NCBI GenBank assembly: GCA_004376575.1
Contig: SOJN01000108.1
Span: forward strand, 1 to 41,980
Direction of reading: 5' to 3'
Length of the DNA: 41,980 nt
Source: a candidate division TA06 bacterium
Lineage (GTDB): Bacteria > Hydrothermota > DG-26 > E44-bin18
This document shows positions 34,625-41,980 of this stretch, one piece after another; position 1 is the first letter of the stretch, and the number at the start of each line of letters is the position of its first letter. The notes under the pieces were generated by a model, which saw nothing but the letters and a program-made list of their open reading frames with translations, was not told the origin of the DNA and did no database searches. The position numbers and the translations under genes are program-made.

Positions 34625-36388
34625 ATGCAGGAAGGAAAAATCATAAAGGTTTCTGGACCTCTGGTGGTTGCGGAAGGGATGAGCGGCGCACGAATGTACG
34701 ACGTTGTAAGAGTGAGCGAAAAAAAGCTTGTCGGTGAAATAATTGAACTAAAGGGCGATCTCGCTTCCATCCAGGTCTATGAGGAAACTGGCGGCATCGG
34801 CCCCGGTGAACCGGTATATTCGACCGGGAAACCTCTATCGGTTGAACTCGGACCAGGACTTGTGGAATCGATCTATGATGGGGTCCAGCGTCCACTGGAT
34901 ATCATAAGAGACATGGTGGGCGAGAACATCACAAGGGGATTAGACGTACCTGGTTTGGACAGGAAGAAGAAATGGCACTTTGAGCCTGTTGCCACCAAGG
35001 GGCAGAAAGTTCAAGCAGGAGACTTTCTTGGTAAGGTAAAAGAGACAATCCTTGTAGACCATTTCGTGATGGTTCCCCCGAATGTCGAAGGCGAGGTCGT
35101 GGCGATAAAAGAGGGCGATTTTACTGTCGAAGAAACGGTCGCGATCCTGAAGAAGGACGGCAAGAGAAAAGAGCTGTCCATGTTGCAGCGGTGGCCTGTG
35201 AGGATACCAAGGCCATACAAGGAGAAAATGGCTCCCCAGGAGATGCTTTCTACCGGGCAGCGAGTCATAGACATGTTCTTCCCCATCGGCAAGGGAGGCA
35301 CGGCGTGCTGCCCTGGTCCGTTCGGCTCTGGCAAGACTGTGATCCAGCATCAGCTTGCGAAATGGGTGGACGCAGACATAATCCTCTTCGTTGGGTGCGG
35401 AGAGCGGGGTAACGAGATGACCGATGTGCTGATTGAGTTCCCCGAATTGAAAGATCCTCGCACCGGAGAGCCCTTGATGAAGCGGACGGTCCTTATTGCA
35501 AACACTTCAAACATGCCGGTCGCTGCGCGTGAAGCATCTGTATATACGGGGATGACCATCGCCGAATATTACAGGGACATGGGATACTCTGTCGCCCTTA
35601 TGGCAGACTCAACATCGAGGTGGGCCGAGGCGATGAGAGAAATCTCCGGGCGACTTGAAGAGATGCCTGGCGAAGAAGGATATCCCGCTTACCTGTCTGC
35701 CAGGATAGCTGCATTCTATGAGAGGGCCGGAACCGTGATCTGCCTGGGCAGCGGAGAGAGAAAAGGAGCTCTTTCTGCAATAGGAGCAGTCTCGCCGCCG
35801 GGCGGCGACCTATCTGACCCTGTGGTTCAGGCCACACTGAGAGTCGTGAAGGTCTTCTGGAGCCTCGAAGACAAACTGGCTTACAGAAGGCACTTCCCTG
35901 CCATCTCGTGGCTGAACAGTTATTCTCTCTACACGGAAAGCCTCAAGGACTACATCAAGAAAGAGCTTGCTGAAGATTTGCCTGACTTACAAGCAGAAGC
36001 GATGAAACTCTTAGAACAGGAATCTGAACTTGAAGAGATAGTCCGGCTTGTGGGTATTGATGCCCTTTCGGCTGACGACAGGCTTGTTTTAGAAGTTGCA
36101 CGCTCCATCAGAGAAGATTTTCTCCATCAAAATGCTTTTCACGAGATTGACACATACACATCCATGGAAAAGCAGAGGGCCATCCTGCACACCATCCTGC
36201 GCTACCATCAAAAGGCGAAGGAAGCAGTGAAGAAAGGAATATCTATCGAGGACATATCCTCAATACCGGTCATGGAAAGGGTGGCGAGAGCGAAATATCT
36301 TTCTGAAGATAACGTGGAAGATATCACAAAGCTGGGCGAAGAAATAGACAAGCAGATCGACGGTCTCATTACCAAGTCAGTAGCTTAG
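34625..36388 (+). CDS. ntpA: V-type ATPase catalytic subunit A
   Basis: The 587-residue product has the full catalytic subunit A plan: an N-terminal beta barrel, the 'non-homologous' insert (about 110-200) and the nucleotide-binding domain with the P-loop GPFGSGKTV (231-239), the catalytic Glu in [13 protein letters not shown], and [20 protein letters not shown] (Walker B region). It hydrolyses or makes ATP together with subunit B. An AGGAG site is seen upstream. The following gene is 11 bases away. All key residues are present. Confidence 0.95.
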   Translation: MQEGKIIKVSGPLVVAEGMSGARMYDVVRVSEKKLVGEIIELKGDLASIQVYEETGGIGPGEPVYSTGKPLSVELGPGLVESIYDGVQRPLDIIRDMVGENITRGLDVPGLDRKKKWHFEPVATKGQKVQAGDFLGKVKETILVDHFVMVPPNVEGEVVAIKEGDFTVEETVAILKKDGKRKELSMLQRWPVRIPRPYKEKMAPQEMLSTGQRVIDMFFPIGKGGTACCPGPFGSGKTVIQHQLAKWVDADIILFVGCGERGNEMTDVLIEFPELKDPRTGEPLMKRTVLIANTSNMPVAAREASVYTGMTIAEYYRDMGYSVALMADSTSRWAEAMREISGRLEEMPGEEGYPAYLSARIAAFYERAGTVICLGSGERKGALSAIGAVSPPGGDLSDPVVQATLRVVKVFWSLEDKLAYRRHFPAISWLNSYSLYTESLKDYIKKELAEDLPDLQAEAMKLLEQESELEEIVRLVGIDALSADDRLVLEVARSIREDFLHQNAFHEIDTYTSMEKQRAILHTILRYHQKAKEAVKKGISIEDISSIPVMERVARAKYLSEDNVEDITKLGEEIDKQIDGLITKSVA

Positions 36389-36399
36389 GGGGATTCATA

Positions 36400-37806
36400 A
36401 TGCTCAAGGAGTACAAGACAATAACGGAGGTATCCGGCCCACTCATCCTTGTGGAGGGGGTCGAAGGTGTCAAATACGAGGAACTGGTCGAGGTTGAGCT
36501 CGCCTCAGGTGAGACGAGGAGGGGGAGAGTTCTTGAAGTAGACAGGGATAGGGCCTTGGTCCAGATATTCGAAGGGACAAGAGGAATAGACGTCCCCGGG
36601 TCAAAGATAAGGTTTCTAGCCAGAGGCATAGAGCTCTCTCTGTCCAAGGACATGCTGGGCAGGGTCTTCGACGGCCTGGGAAGACCCATCGATGGAGGAC
36701 CAAAGATAATCCCGGAAGAAAGGAGAGACATTGCCGGCGCACCACTCAATCCATATGCAAGAAACTATCCGAATGAGTTCATTCAGACAGGCATTTCATC
36801 AATTGACGGTCTTAACACTCTGGTCAGAGGGCAGAAGCTCCCTATATTCTCAGGCTCCGGCCTCCCTCACAACACGATGGCCGCACAAATAGCGCGCCAG
36901 GCGAAGGTCCTCGGCAAAGAAGAGTCATTTGCAGTCGTCTTCGGTGCAATGGGCATCACTTTTGAAGAGGCCCAGTTCTTCATCAAAGACCTGAAAGAGA
37001 CAGGGGCGATGGAGAGGGCAATCCTTTTTCTCAACCTGGCAGACAACCCGGCAATAGAAAGGATAGCAACTCCACGCGTCGTCTTCACTGCTGCCGAGTA
37101 CTATGCCTTCACCCTTGGCGCCCACGTCCTGGTTATCCTCACTGACATGACCAATTACTGTGAAGCTCTGAGAGAGATATCTGCTGCCAGAAAAGAGATA
37201 CCGGGAAGAAGAGGGTATCCAGGCTATCTTTACACCGACTTGGCTACCATCTATGAGCGAGCAGGAAGGGTTAAGGACAAACCAGGTTCCATCACGCTCA
37301 TACCTATACTCACCATGCCTGAGGATGATAAGACCCATCCAATACCAGACCTCACAGGATACATTACCGAGGGGCAGATAATTTTGTCCAGGCCTCTCTA
37401 TAAGAAGAAAGTTGGTCCACCCGTTGACATAATGCAGTCTCTCTCCAGGCTGAAGGACAAGGGGATAGGAGCTGGCAAGACCCGAGAAGACCATTCCGAC
37501 CTGTTCAACCAGCTGCTTGGATCGTACGCCAGAGGCAAAGAAGCAGAGGAGCTGACAGTAATCCTCGGAGAAGCTGCTCTATCCGACATGGACAAGCTGT
37601 ACCTCGTCTTCTCCAGAAGCTTTGAAGAGGAGTACATATCGCAGGGGAACTATGACAACAGAAGCATAGAGGAGACTCTCGATCTGGGATGGAAACTCCT
37701 ATCAATCTTCCCCGATGCCGAGTTGAAGAGAATAAGAGAAGAGTTCCTGGAGAAGTATATGCCGAAGTTCAGGAAAAAGAGCGAGGAGCTGAAGGTTGAA
37801 GCTTGA
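36400..37806 (+). CDS. ntpB: V-type ATPase regulatory subunit B
   Basis: The 468-residue product matches subunit B: an N-terminal barrel, [20 protein letters not shown], a replaced P-loop ([18 protein letters not shown]), [36 protein letters not shown] and [17 protein letters not shown]. It forms the non-catalytic nucleotide site at the A/B interface. A GGGGGAT precedes the ATG at 36400. Its last codons overlap the subunit D start by 11 bases. Confidence 0.95.
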   Translation: MLKEYKTITEVSGPLILVEGVEGVKYEELVEVELASGETRRGRVLEVDRDRALVQIFEGTRGIDVPGSKIRFLARGIELSLSKDMLGRVFDGLGRPIDGGPKIIPEERRDIAGAPLNPYARNYPNEFIQTGISSIDGLNTLVRGQKLPIFSGSGLPHNTMAAQIARQAKVLGKEESFAVVFGAMGITFEEAQFFIKDLKETGAMERAILFLNLADNPAIERIATPRVVFTAAEYYAFTLGAHVLVILTDMTNYCEALREISAARKEIPGRRGYPGYLYTDLATIYERAGRVKDKPGSITLIPILTMPEDDKTHPIPDLTGYITEGQIILSRPLYKKKVGPPVDIMQSLSRLKDKGIGAGKTREDHSDLFNQLLGSYARGKEAEELTVILGEAALSDMDKLYLVFSRSFEEEYISQGNYDNRSIEETLDLGWKLLSIFPDAELKRIREEFLEKYMPKFRKKSEELKVEA

Positions 37807-38419
37807 TGTGAACTCCACCAGGATGGAGCTTTTGAGGCTCCGCAAGAGGGTGGTGCTCGCCCGAAGGGGCCACAAGCTCCTGAAAGACAAGCAGGATGAG
37901 CTTCTCCGCCAGCTCATGGACCTGGTGAAGTTGGTGACAGACTTGAGAAAGACCGTGGAAAAACTGCTGCAAGAGACCTCCCAGAGGTTCCTTCTGGCCA
38001 GAGCCACCATGGACCCCGAATCTGTTGAGCAGGCGATGCTCGTCCCGAGCAAGAAGCTTTCTGTCGCGGTCAAGAAAAGAAATCTGATGGGCGTGAGGGT
38101 GCCCGTATTCGAAGAGACTGTGTCTGGCAAGATACACTGTTATGGATTCGCGGCCACATCAGGCGAGTTGGACGCTTCCCTCGTCTCTCTTGACAAGGTC
38201 ATTGCCGAGCTGCTCAGCCTGGCCGAAAAAGAGAAAACCCTCTTCATGCTGGCCACAGAGGTTAATAAGACCCGCAGAAGGGTGAATGCCTTAGAATACA
38301 TCCTGATACCCAACCTCGATGAGACTATAAGACACATTACAATGAAGCTATCAGAAATGGAACGCGGTGATCTGGTCCGTCTCATGCGAGTCAAGGAAAT
38401 CCTAAGACAAAAATCCTAA
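37796..38419 (+). CDS. ntpD: V-type ATPase subunit D (central shaft)
   Basis: The 207-residue product has two long helices at the ends ([20 protein letters not shown] and [20 protein letters not shown]), the antiparallel coiled coil of the rotor shaft, and a short middle domain. The start is a TTG at 37796, with GAAGG just before it; the sequence [11 protein letters not shown] fits the family start at that point. It is the last gene of the operon. No terminator with a T-run was seen after the stop. Confidence 0.9.
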   Translation: MKLDVNSTRMELLRLRKRVVLARRGHKLLKDKQDELLRQLMDLVKLVTDLRKTVEKLLQETSQRFLLARATMDPESVEQAMLVPSKKLSVAVKKRNLMGVRVPVFEETVSGKIHCYGFAATSGELDASLVSLDKVIAELLSLAEKEKTLFMLATEVNKTRRRVNALEYILIPNLDETIRHITMKLSEMERGDLVRLMRVKEILRQKS

Positions 38420-38663
38420 ACCCGAATCCTAAATCCGAAATCTTAATCTTTAGACAACGTCCAATGACCCGAATCCCAAACTCAAAACGGAATCTGTTTT
38501 GGATTTCGATATTAGGATCTTGGATTTGAATCAGACCAAGTAGGGCGGGGAGACCCCGCCCCTACACTTGTTACCTGTTACCAGTCTTATGTCCTACGTC
38601 TTACAAATTGACCAATCTAGATAGTAGGATTTCGTATTTGTATTCAGGCTCCATGCTTAATAC
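38420..38663. repeat. AT-rich AATCCTAAA/AATCCGAAA tract and GCCCCTAC hairpin
   Basis: Positions 38405-38460 contain repeats of the form CCTAAACCCGAATCC and AAATCCGAAATC, and 38490-38530 holds the reverse form (GGATTTCGATATTAGGATC). A hairpin of the GTAGGGCGGGG/CCCCGCCCCTAC type follows at 38540-38565. It is possibly where the V-ATPase transcript ends. No gene is present. Confidence 0.5.
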
Positions 38664-38692
38664 TTGACTACTGCAAGCTTTCCCACTAAAAT
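38664..38692 (+). promoter_or_regulatory. Promoter of the small membrane protein pair
   Basis: TTGACT and TAAAAT are separated by 17 bases. Transcription would start near 38699, leaving a leader of about 29 bases with an AAGGAGG site. Confidence 0.6.
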
Positions 38693-38727
38693 ATGGATCG
38701 GGCACGTCGAAAAAAAGGAGGCTGTCC

Positions 38728-39072
38728 ATGGAGTTCCTACTGCTCGGAGGAATGATCCTCATAATGTCGCTTCTCAACAAAGTCAAGGCGATGAAGCAAG
38801 CCAATAAGGCGCTTGCGGGCCTGCAGATTCCCATAGGTATAGTCGTCTTCATCGTCGGATTGTCTCTTCTGGCTGGGCACGGGCCATATGGAGAAAGATT
38901 CCTTTTCGCCGGCCTGATGGGATTGGTAGCCGGCGTGTTTCTCCTCTTCAACCTGCTTAAACTGGTACCTACGGCTGAGGGGTCCGTGGACAAAATCTCT
39001 AATATCCTTGCCTTATTCCAGGTTCCTGTAGGAATCTTGACCATACTTGCAGTTCTCATAGATATGTTCTGA
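38728..39072 (+). CDS. Small membrane protein with three or four helices, unknown function
   Basis: The 114-residue product has hydrophobic stretches near residues 3-18, 32-51, 60-80 and 95-113, with basic residues between the first two (KVKAMKQANK). No family is recognised. AAGGAGG lies six bases before the ATG and a clear promoter is present, so it is well expressed in design. The next small gene starts 27 bases after its stop and is likely in the same transcript. The two may act together in the membrane. Confidence 0.75.
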   Translation: MEFLLLGGMILIMSLLNKVKAMKQANKALAGLQIPIGIVVFIVGLSLLAGHGPYGERFLFAGLMGLVAGVFLLFNLLKLVPTAEGSVDKISNILALFQVPVGILTILAVLIDMF

Positions 39073-39098
39073 TGGCTTAGGAAAGGAGACATCCTCAC

Positions 39099-39344
39099 AT
39101 GTTAGGATGGGTCTTTGTAATATGTGTCATCGCTACAGTCTCATTCGTCATGCACATAGTGGGTTGGTTGACCGGTTTCACGTACGACATCCGTGTACAA
39201 GTGATATGGGACATCCTTCTTTTGCTTGTGGCTCTAGGACTCCTCTCCAGGATTGTGATACTTCACAAGGAGGGAGAGAAAGAGGCTCTTTCTAAGAAGG
39301 TGAAGGAGCTGGAAGAGAAACTCAAGGCCCAAGAGACGCAGTAG
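39099..39344 (+). CDS. Small membrane protein with C-terminal coiled coil, unknown function
   Basis: The 81-residue product has two hydrophobic helices (FVICVIATVSFVMHIVGW and IWDILLLLVALGLLSRIVIL), then a charged helix (EKEALSKKVKELEEKLKAQ) predicted to form a coiled coil on the cytoplasmic side. It may be an anchor for a soluble partner. AAGGAG stands about ten bases upstream of the ATG. Its end overlaps the end of the convergent transglycosylase gene by 23 bases. Confidence 0.7.
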   Translation: MLGWVFVICVIATVSFVMHIVGWLTGFTYDIRVQVIWDILLLLVALGLLSRIVILHKEGEKEALSKKVKELEEKLKAQETQ

Positions 39345-41640
39345 AACCCCATATTCTCTCGTAGACCCACCAGCTGGCCAGGACGTTCTTGACATATACC
39401 CTCGTCTCGGGATAGGGTATCGATTCAATGAACTGATCCATGGGCGAGGTATCCCTCCTTTTCATCCACTGCCTCACGACATCAGGACCTGCGTTATACG
39501 CAGCCAAAGCCAGTTCAGGACTGCCAAATTGTTTTGTCTGTTGGAGAATGTAGTGACAGCCAAAAGAAACCGACGTACCGGGCTCGAACAGATCATCAAC
39601 CTGGAAGTTATTTCTGCCCGAATGTCTTGCTATCACTTTGCCCGTAGTGGGCATTATCTGCATGAGGCCCATGGCGCCAACAGGAGAGACTGCCTCAGGC
39701 AAGAATGTACTCTCCTCTCTGATCATGGCAAGAATGAAAAGTGGATCCACGTCTTCTGTACCCAGGGCTTGAAGCGCAGAGGGAAGAAAGCTCAAAGGAT
39801 ATGCTATGCGAACCAGCTCATCAGGTACTTCCCCCGCACCAGCATCTCTGGCCATGGTTAGTATTCTCTTTGCCAGAGGAATTGCCTTGTGGTCGAGCCC
39901 TGAGCCAGCATAAGCCCTTGCCACAACATAGGTCTTGAGCGGATTGTGCGTGTCGATCTTTCCCAGTTCTCCCTCTCCCACATCATTCAAACCTGCGTCA
40001 AGGAGCTTGAGACCGCGTTCAAGTCTCAATCTTTCGTACTCGGAGAGAGGTGAACACTCGCCAGCCCAGGAGGAGATCCACGTTTCTACTTTTGAGTTCG
40101 TGAGCAGCAACACATGACCCTCCGCACCATTATCCCTCAGCTTGCTCCGTGAAAGGAATCCATAATAGCTAAAAGGACTGGACTTGGCTACCGAACCCCA
40201 ATGCGTCAGAGAGAGTTCAAGGCTGTCAGCCTGCTCGAGGACCCTGGCAAGCCAGTATCTAGCTGCGGATCTAAATCCAGAATAAGGATAAAGATAAACA
40301 AGTTTGTGCAGAGCCTGATTGGCAACGTCGGGCCTGCCAAGTGCGATCGCTGCCATACCGGCGCGGTAAAGGGCGTTGTCCGCATAATCCCCATGACTAA
40401 CCTGCATATAGGTTTTCACAGCCTGCTCCAGACTGTCACTTTCCTCCTGGATGAGCCCCCTTCTGTAGATGGCATCGTCCCACAAAGAGGAGACCCTGAT
40501 CTTTGCCACTTTCTCGAAAGTGCTCTTTGCTTTTTTATCTTCTCCCAACCTGTCCTGGGCCTTGGCCAGTCCAAAGAGGTAGCGAGCACGTTCCTTTTCG
40601 GAAGCGACACTCCTTGCGAGCTTTTTGAAACTCAGTTCCGCTGCCGAATGCATGCGAAGTCTCAGATAGCATTTCCCAAGCATGTATCGGCCTTCCTTAA
40701 CATACTTACCTCTGGGATAGGTTTTGGTGTAGGAACTGAGGTATCTCACTGCTCGTTGATAGTCACCCTGATAGTAGCATATTCTGCCGGCGTGATATAG
40801 TGTTCTTCCCTTTATCTTGGAAATGCCTTTGAGGGCATTGAGCGAAAGAAGGGCGTAACGGCTCCTGGAATGCTTGGTCATAACCTTCATGTATTGTTCT
40901 CTTGCCTTCACCCGGTCCTTCAGTCTTTCGTAGTCTCGACCTATGGAGTACATCATAGCAGCGGTCAGGCGGGGATTTCTTCTCATCATGTCATTTCGAA
41001 GGTGTATGGCCTTGTTGTATTTTCCCAGACCCTCATAACACGAAGGAATCATATCTTTAGCAAAAGCAACGTAGATAGATAAAGGGAAGTCGTCGATGAA
41101 GCTCCTAAATCCGGTCAGTGCTTCTTCGTATCTTTCGAGCTGATAGAGACACTTGGCTCTGTGATATGATGAATACTCATCGAATTCATCACCAGTTGAA
41201 TGGAGTATGTTGAAATACTCGAGGGCCGACTCCCAGTCGTCCAGTTTTTCATGACAGTAACCCATCAGGAAGTCGTTCCCTCCGTTTCCGGTCAGGTGCT
41301 CTAGAGCCTTATCATACGCGCCGAGTTTGAGGTAGAGCTCGCCCATGAACAGCTCCAGTTCAGACAAGGCCTTCTCATCACCCACGAGGCCGCGCGCAGC
41401 CTCGAGTTCTGTAATGGCCTTTCCATATTCTCTCATTACGATATAGAGCCTGGCCAGATCTATCCTGGCGTCAACATCTGCTGGATTCAACTCCGAGGCT
41501 TTCTGGTAGTCGCGAAAGGCTAGAACATAGTCGCCTTCGGTTAGTGAATCAGAGCTTATGGGGGAGAAAAAGGGACCAACCATGTTCTGGCCGCTCCCTG
41601 TCACAGGTAGGAACATAATGGCTGTGGCCCATCCTATCAT
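39322..41640 (-). CDS. Soluble-type lytic murein transglycosylase with TPR-like repeats
   Basis: The 772-residue product has an N-terminal hydrophobic segment (ATAIMFLPVTG, a signal peptide). A long row of TPR-like helical repeats covers about residues 50-560 (for example ALEYFNILHSTGDEFDEY). A C-terminal SLT domain has the catalytic Glu in REESTFLPEA, then GAMGLMQIMPTT and ALAAYNAGPDVV. It cleaves the glycan strand of peptidoglycan. The ATG at 41640 is chosen because a strong promoter ends 16 bases before it; the upstream part of the long frame lies in repeat DNA. It resembles E. coli Slt70 in plan, with a longer helical part. Confidence 0.88.
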   Translation of the reverse strand: MIGWATAIMFLPVTGSGQNMVGPFFSPISSDSLTEGDYVLAFRDYQKASELNPADVDARIDLARLYIVMREYGKAITELEAARGLVGDEKALSELELFMGELYLKLGAYDKALEHLTGNGGNDFLMGYCHEKLDDWESALEYFNILHSTGDEFDEYSSYHRAKCLYQLERYEEALTGFRSFIDDFPLSIYVAFAKDMIPSCYEGLGKYNKAIHLRNDMMRRNPRLTAAMMYSIGRDYERLKDRVKAREQYMKVMTKHSRSRYALLSLNALKGISKIKGRTLYHAGRICYYQGDYQRAVRYLSSYTKTYPRGKYVKEGRYMLGKCYLRLRMHSAAELSFKKLARSVASEKERARYLFGLAKAQDRLGEDKKAKSTFEKVAKIRVSSLWDDAIYRRGLIQEESDSLEQAVKTYMQVSHGDYADNALYRAGMAAIALGRPDVANQALHKLVYLYPYSGFRSAARYWLARVLEQADSLELSLTHWGSVAKSSPFSYYGFLSRSKLRDNGAEGHVLLLTNSKVETWISSWAGECSPLSEYERLRLERGLKLLDAGLNDVGEGELGKIDTHNPLKTYVVARAYAGSGLDHKAIPLAKRILTMARDAGAGEVPDELVRIAYPLSFLPSALQALGTEDVDPLFILAMIREESTFLPEAVSPVGAMGLMQIMPTTGKVIARHSGRNNFQVDDLFEPGTSVSFGCHYILQQTKQFGSPELALAAYNAGPDVVRQWMKRRDTSPMDQFIESIPYPETRVYVKNVLASWWVYERIWGSTASLGP

Positions 41641-41662
41641 CACCAACCGCTGCACGAAGCAC

Positions 41663-41691
41663 AATATAGACAACCGGTGCGTCTTTGTCAA
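41663..41691 (-). promoter_or_regulatory. Promoter of the transglycosylase gene
   Basis: On the minus strand TTGACA and TATATT are separated by exactly 17 bases. The start of transcription would be near 41656, which supports the ATG at 41640. Confidence 0.7.
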
Positions 41692-41733
41692 ACCTAAAAC
41701 ACACTGCCTCCCCCGCCCCAGCACCACACCGCA

Positions 41734-41846
41734 CCCCCGAAATTCCCTTCCCCCCTTCCCCTCACCTTCGAAATTCCACACAACCCTTCCACTCACATTC
41801 GAAATTCCCACCTCATCCCTGCCCAACCTTCGAAATTGCGAAATTG
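41734..41846 (+). repeat. 31-bp phased array, site 4 (most regular)
   Basis: The core CGAAATTCC (last copy CGAAATTGC) starts at 41738, 41769, 41800 and 41831, exactly 31 bases apart each time. After the last core a second copy follows at 8 bases, as at sites 1 and 2. The C-rich spacers are not alike. It stands about 45 bases upstream of the transglycosylase promoter. Confidence 0.75.
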
Positions 41847-41902
41847 GAAATGCTCTCCACACTGAGATTGCTTCGCCCCCTTCGGGCGCTCGCAATGACC
41901 CT
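41847..41902 (+). repeat. GAGATTGCTTC-type interspersed repeat, copy 2
   Basis: It matches 20882-20940 at both ends (GGAAATGC, GAGATTGCTTC, CGCAATGACCC) with a different inner GC palindrome (CCCCCTTCGGGCG). It directly follows the fourth 31-bp array. Confidence 0.6.
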
Positions 41903-41980
41903 CCTTCGCCCGTCGTGGCTACGGAGGGCAAGCATGTTTTTGGTACCTGGACGGGTTGAACCATATTGAACCGGAGATGG

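Noticed and set aside
41734-41846. CRISPR array suggested by the regular 31-bp spacing
   Set aside because: The conserved core is only about 10 bases and the remaining 21 bases are C-rich and partly alike. No cas gene is in the window. The unit is too short for a repeat plus spacer.
41641-41964. Longer transglycosylase start at 41964
   Set aside because: The extra 108 residues read through the 31-bp array and interspersed repeat, and a strong promoter lies inside that stretch at 41663-41691.

Overview
This window reads as a mid-GC chromosomal segment from an uncultured bacterium. The best guess is a lineage near the FCB group or a neighbouring candidate phylum (WOR-3, TA06, Zixibacteria or Latescibacteria-like), but no marker here fixes the phylum. 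The reasons are five secreted proteins sharing a C-terminal module of the Por/FlgD-like type (asparagine-proline motif, then 'YD..GRLV', then 'SGIYFYRL' and a basic tail), a bacterial V-type ATPase operon, and many dispersed palindromic repeats in the intergenic DNA.

Layout. Positions 1-11570 form an accessory block almost wholly on the minus strand: a zinc-ribbon membrane serine protease, small membrane proteins, a secreted repeat protein, a TIGR02391 (Ymh/HEPN-like) protein, YidD with a small zinc-ribbon protein, an internally deleted ParA, a lipoprotein, a RelA/SpoT-type synthetase and an orphan HsdR-N-type nuclease domain. Two broken tyrosine recombinases (6363-6924 and 10511-10700) and a recurrent element built on TTGTGCC-ATAT-TTGTGCC divide this block into modules. 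Positions 12084-19407 are mostly plus strand: a higBA module with an ImmA/IrrE-type antitoxin, a DUF4097-like lipoprotein, a secreted beta-propeller protein, hicBA and two methyltransferases, the second frameshifted. Positions 19937-27379 are minus strand: a TetR regulator, an alkyltransferase-like protein, MntP and two large secreted proteins that probably share a transcript. Another secreted protein follows on the plus strand at 27895-29154.

Positions 29759-38419 hold a complete V-type ATPase operon in the order H-I-K-E-C-F-A-B-D behind a good sigma70-type promoter. The rotor subunit keeps the full set of Na+ ligands known from Enterococcus hirae NtpK, so a sodium-coupled enzyme is predicted. 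Two small membrane proteins and a convergent lytic transglycosylase with TPR-like repeats close the window.

The most unusual signals are (1) the cassette-like layout of the first 10.7 kb, with modules in one orientation separated by a common element and accompanied by recombinase tails, and (2) a dispersed family of short arrays in which the core CGAAATTCCC recurs every 31 bp, close to three helical turns, at four intergenic sites.
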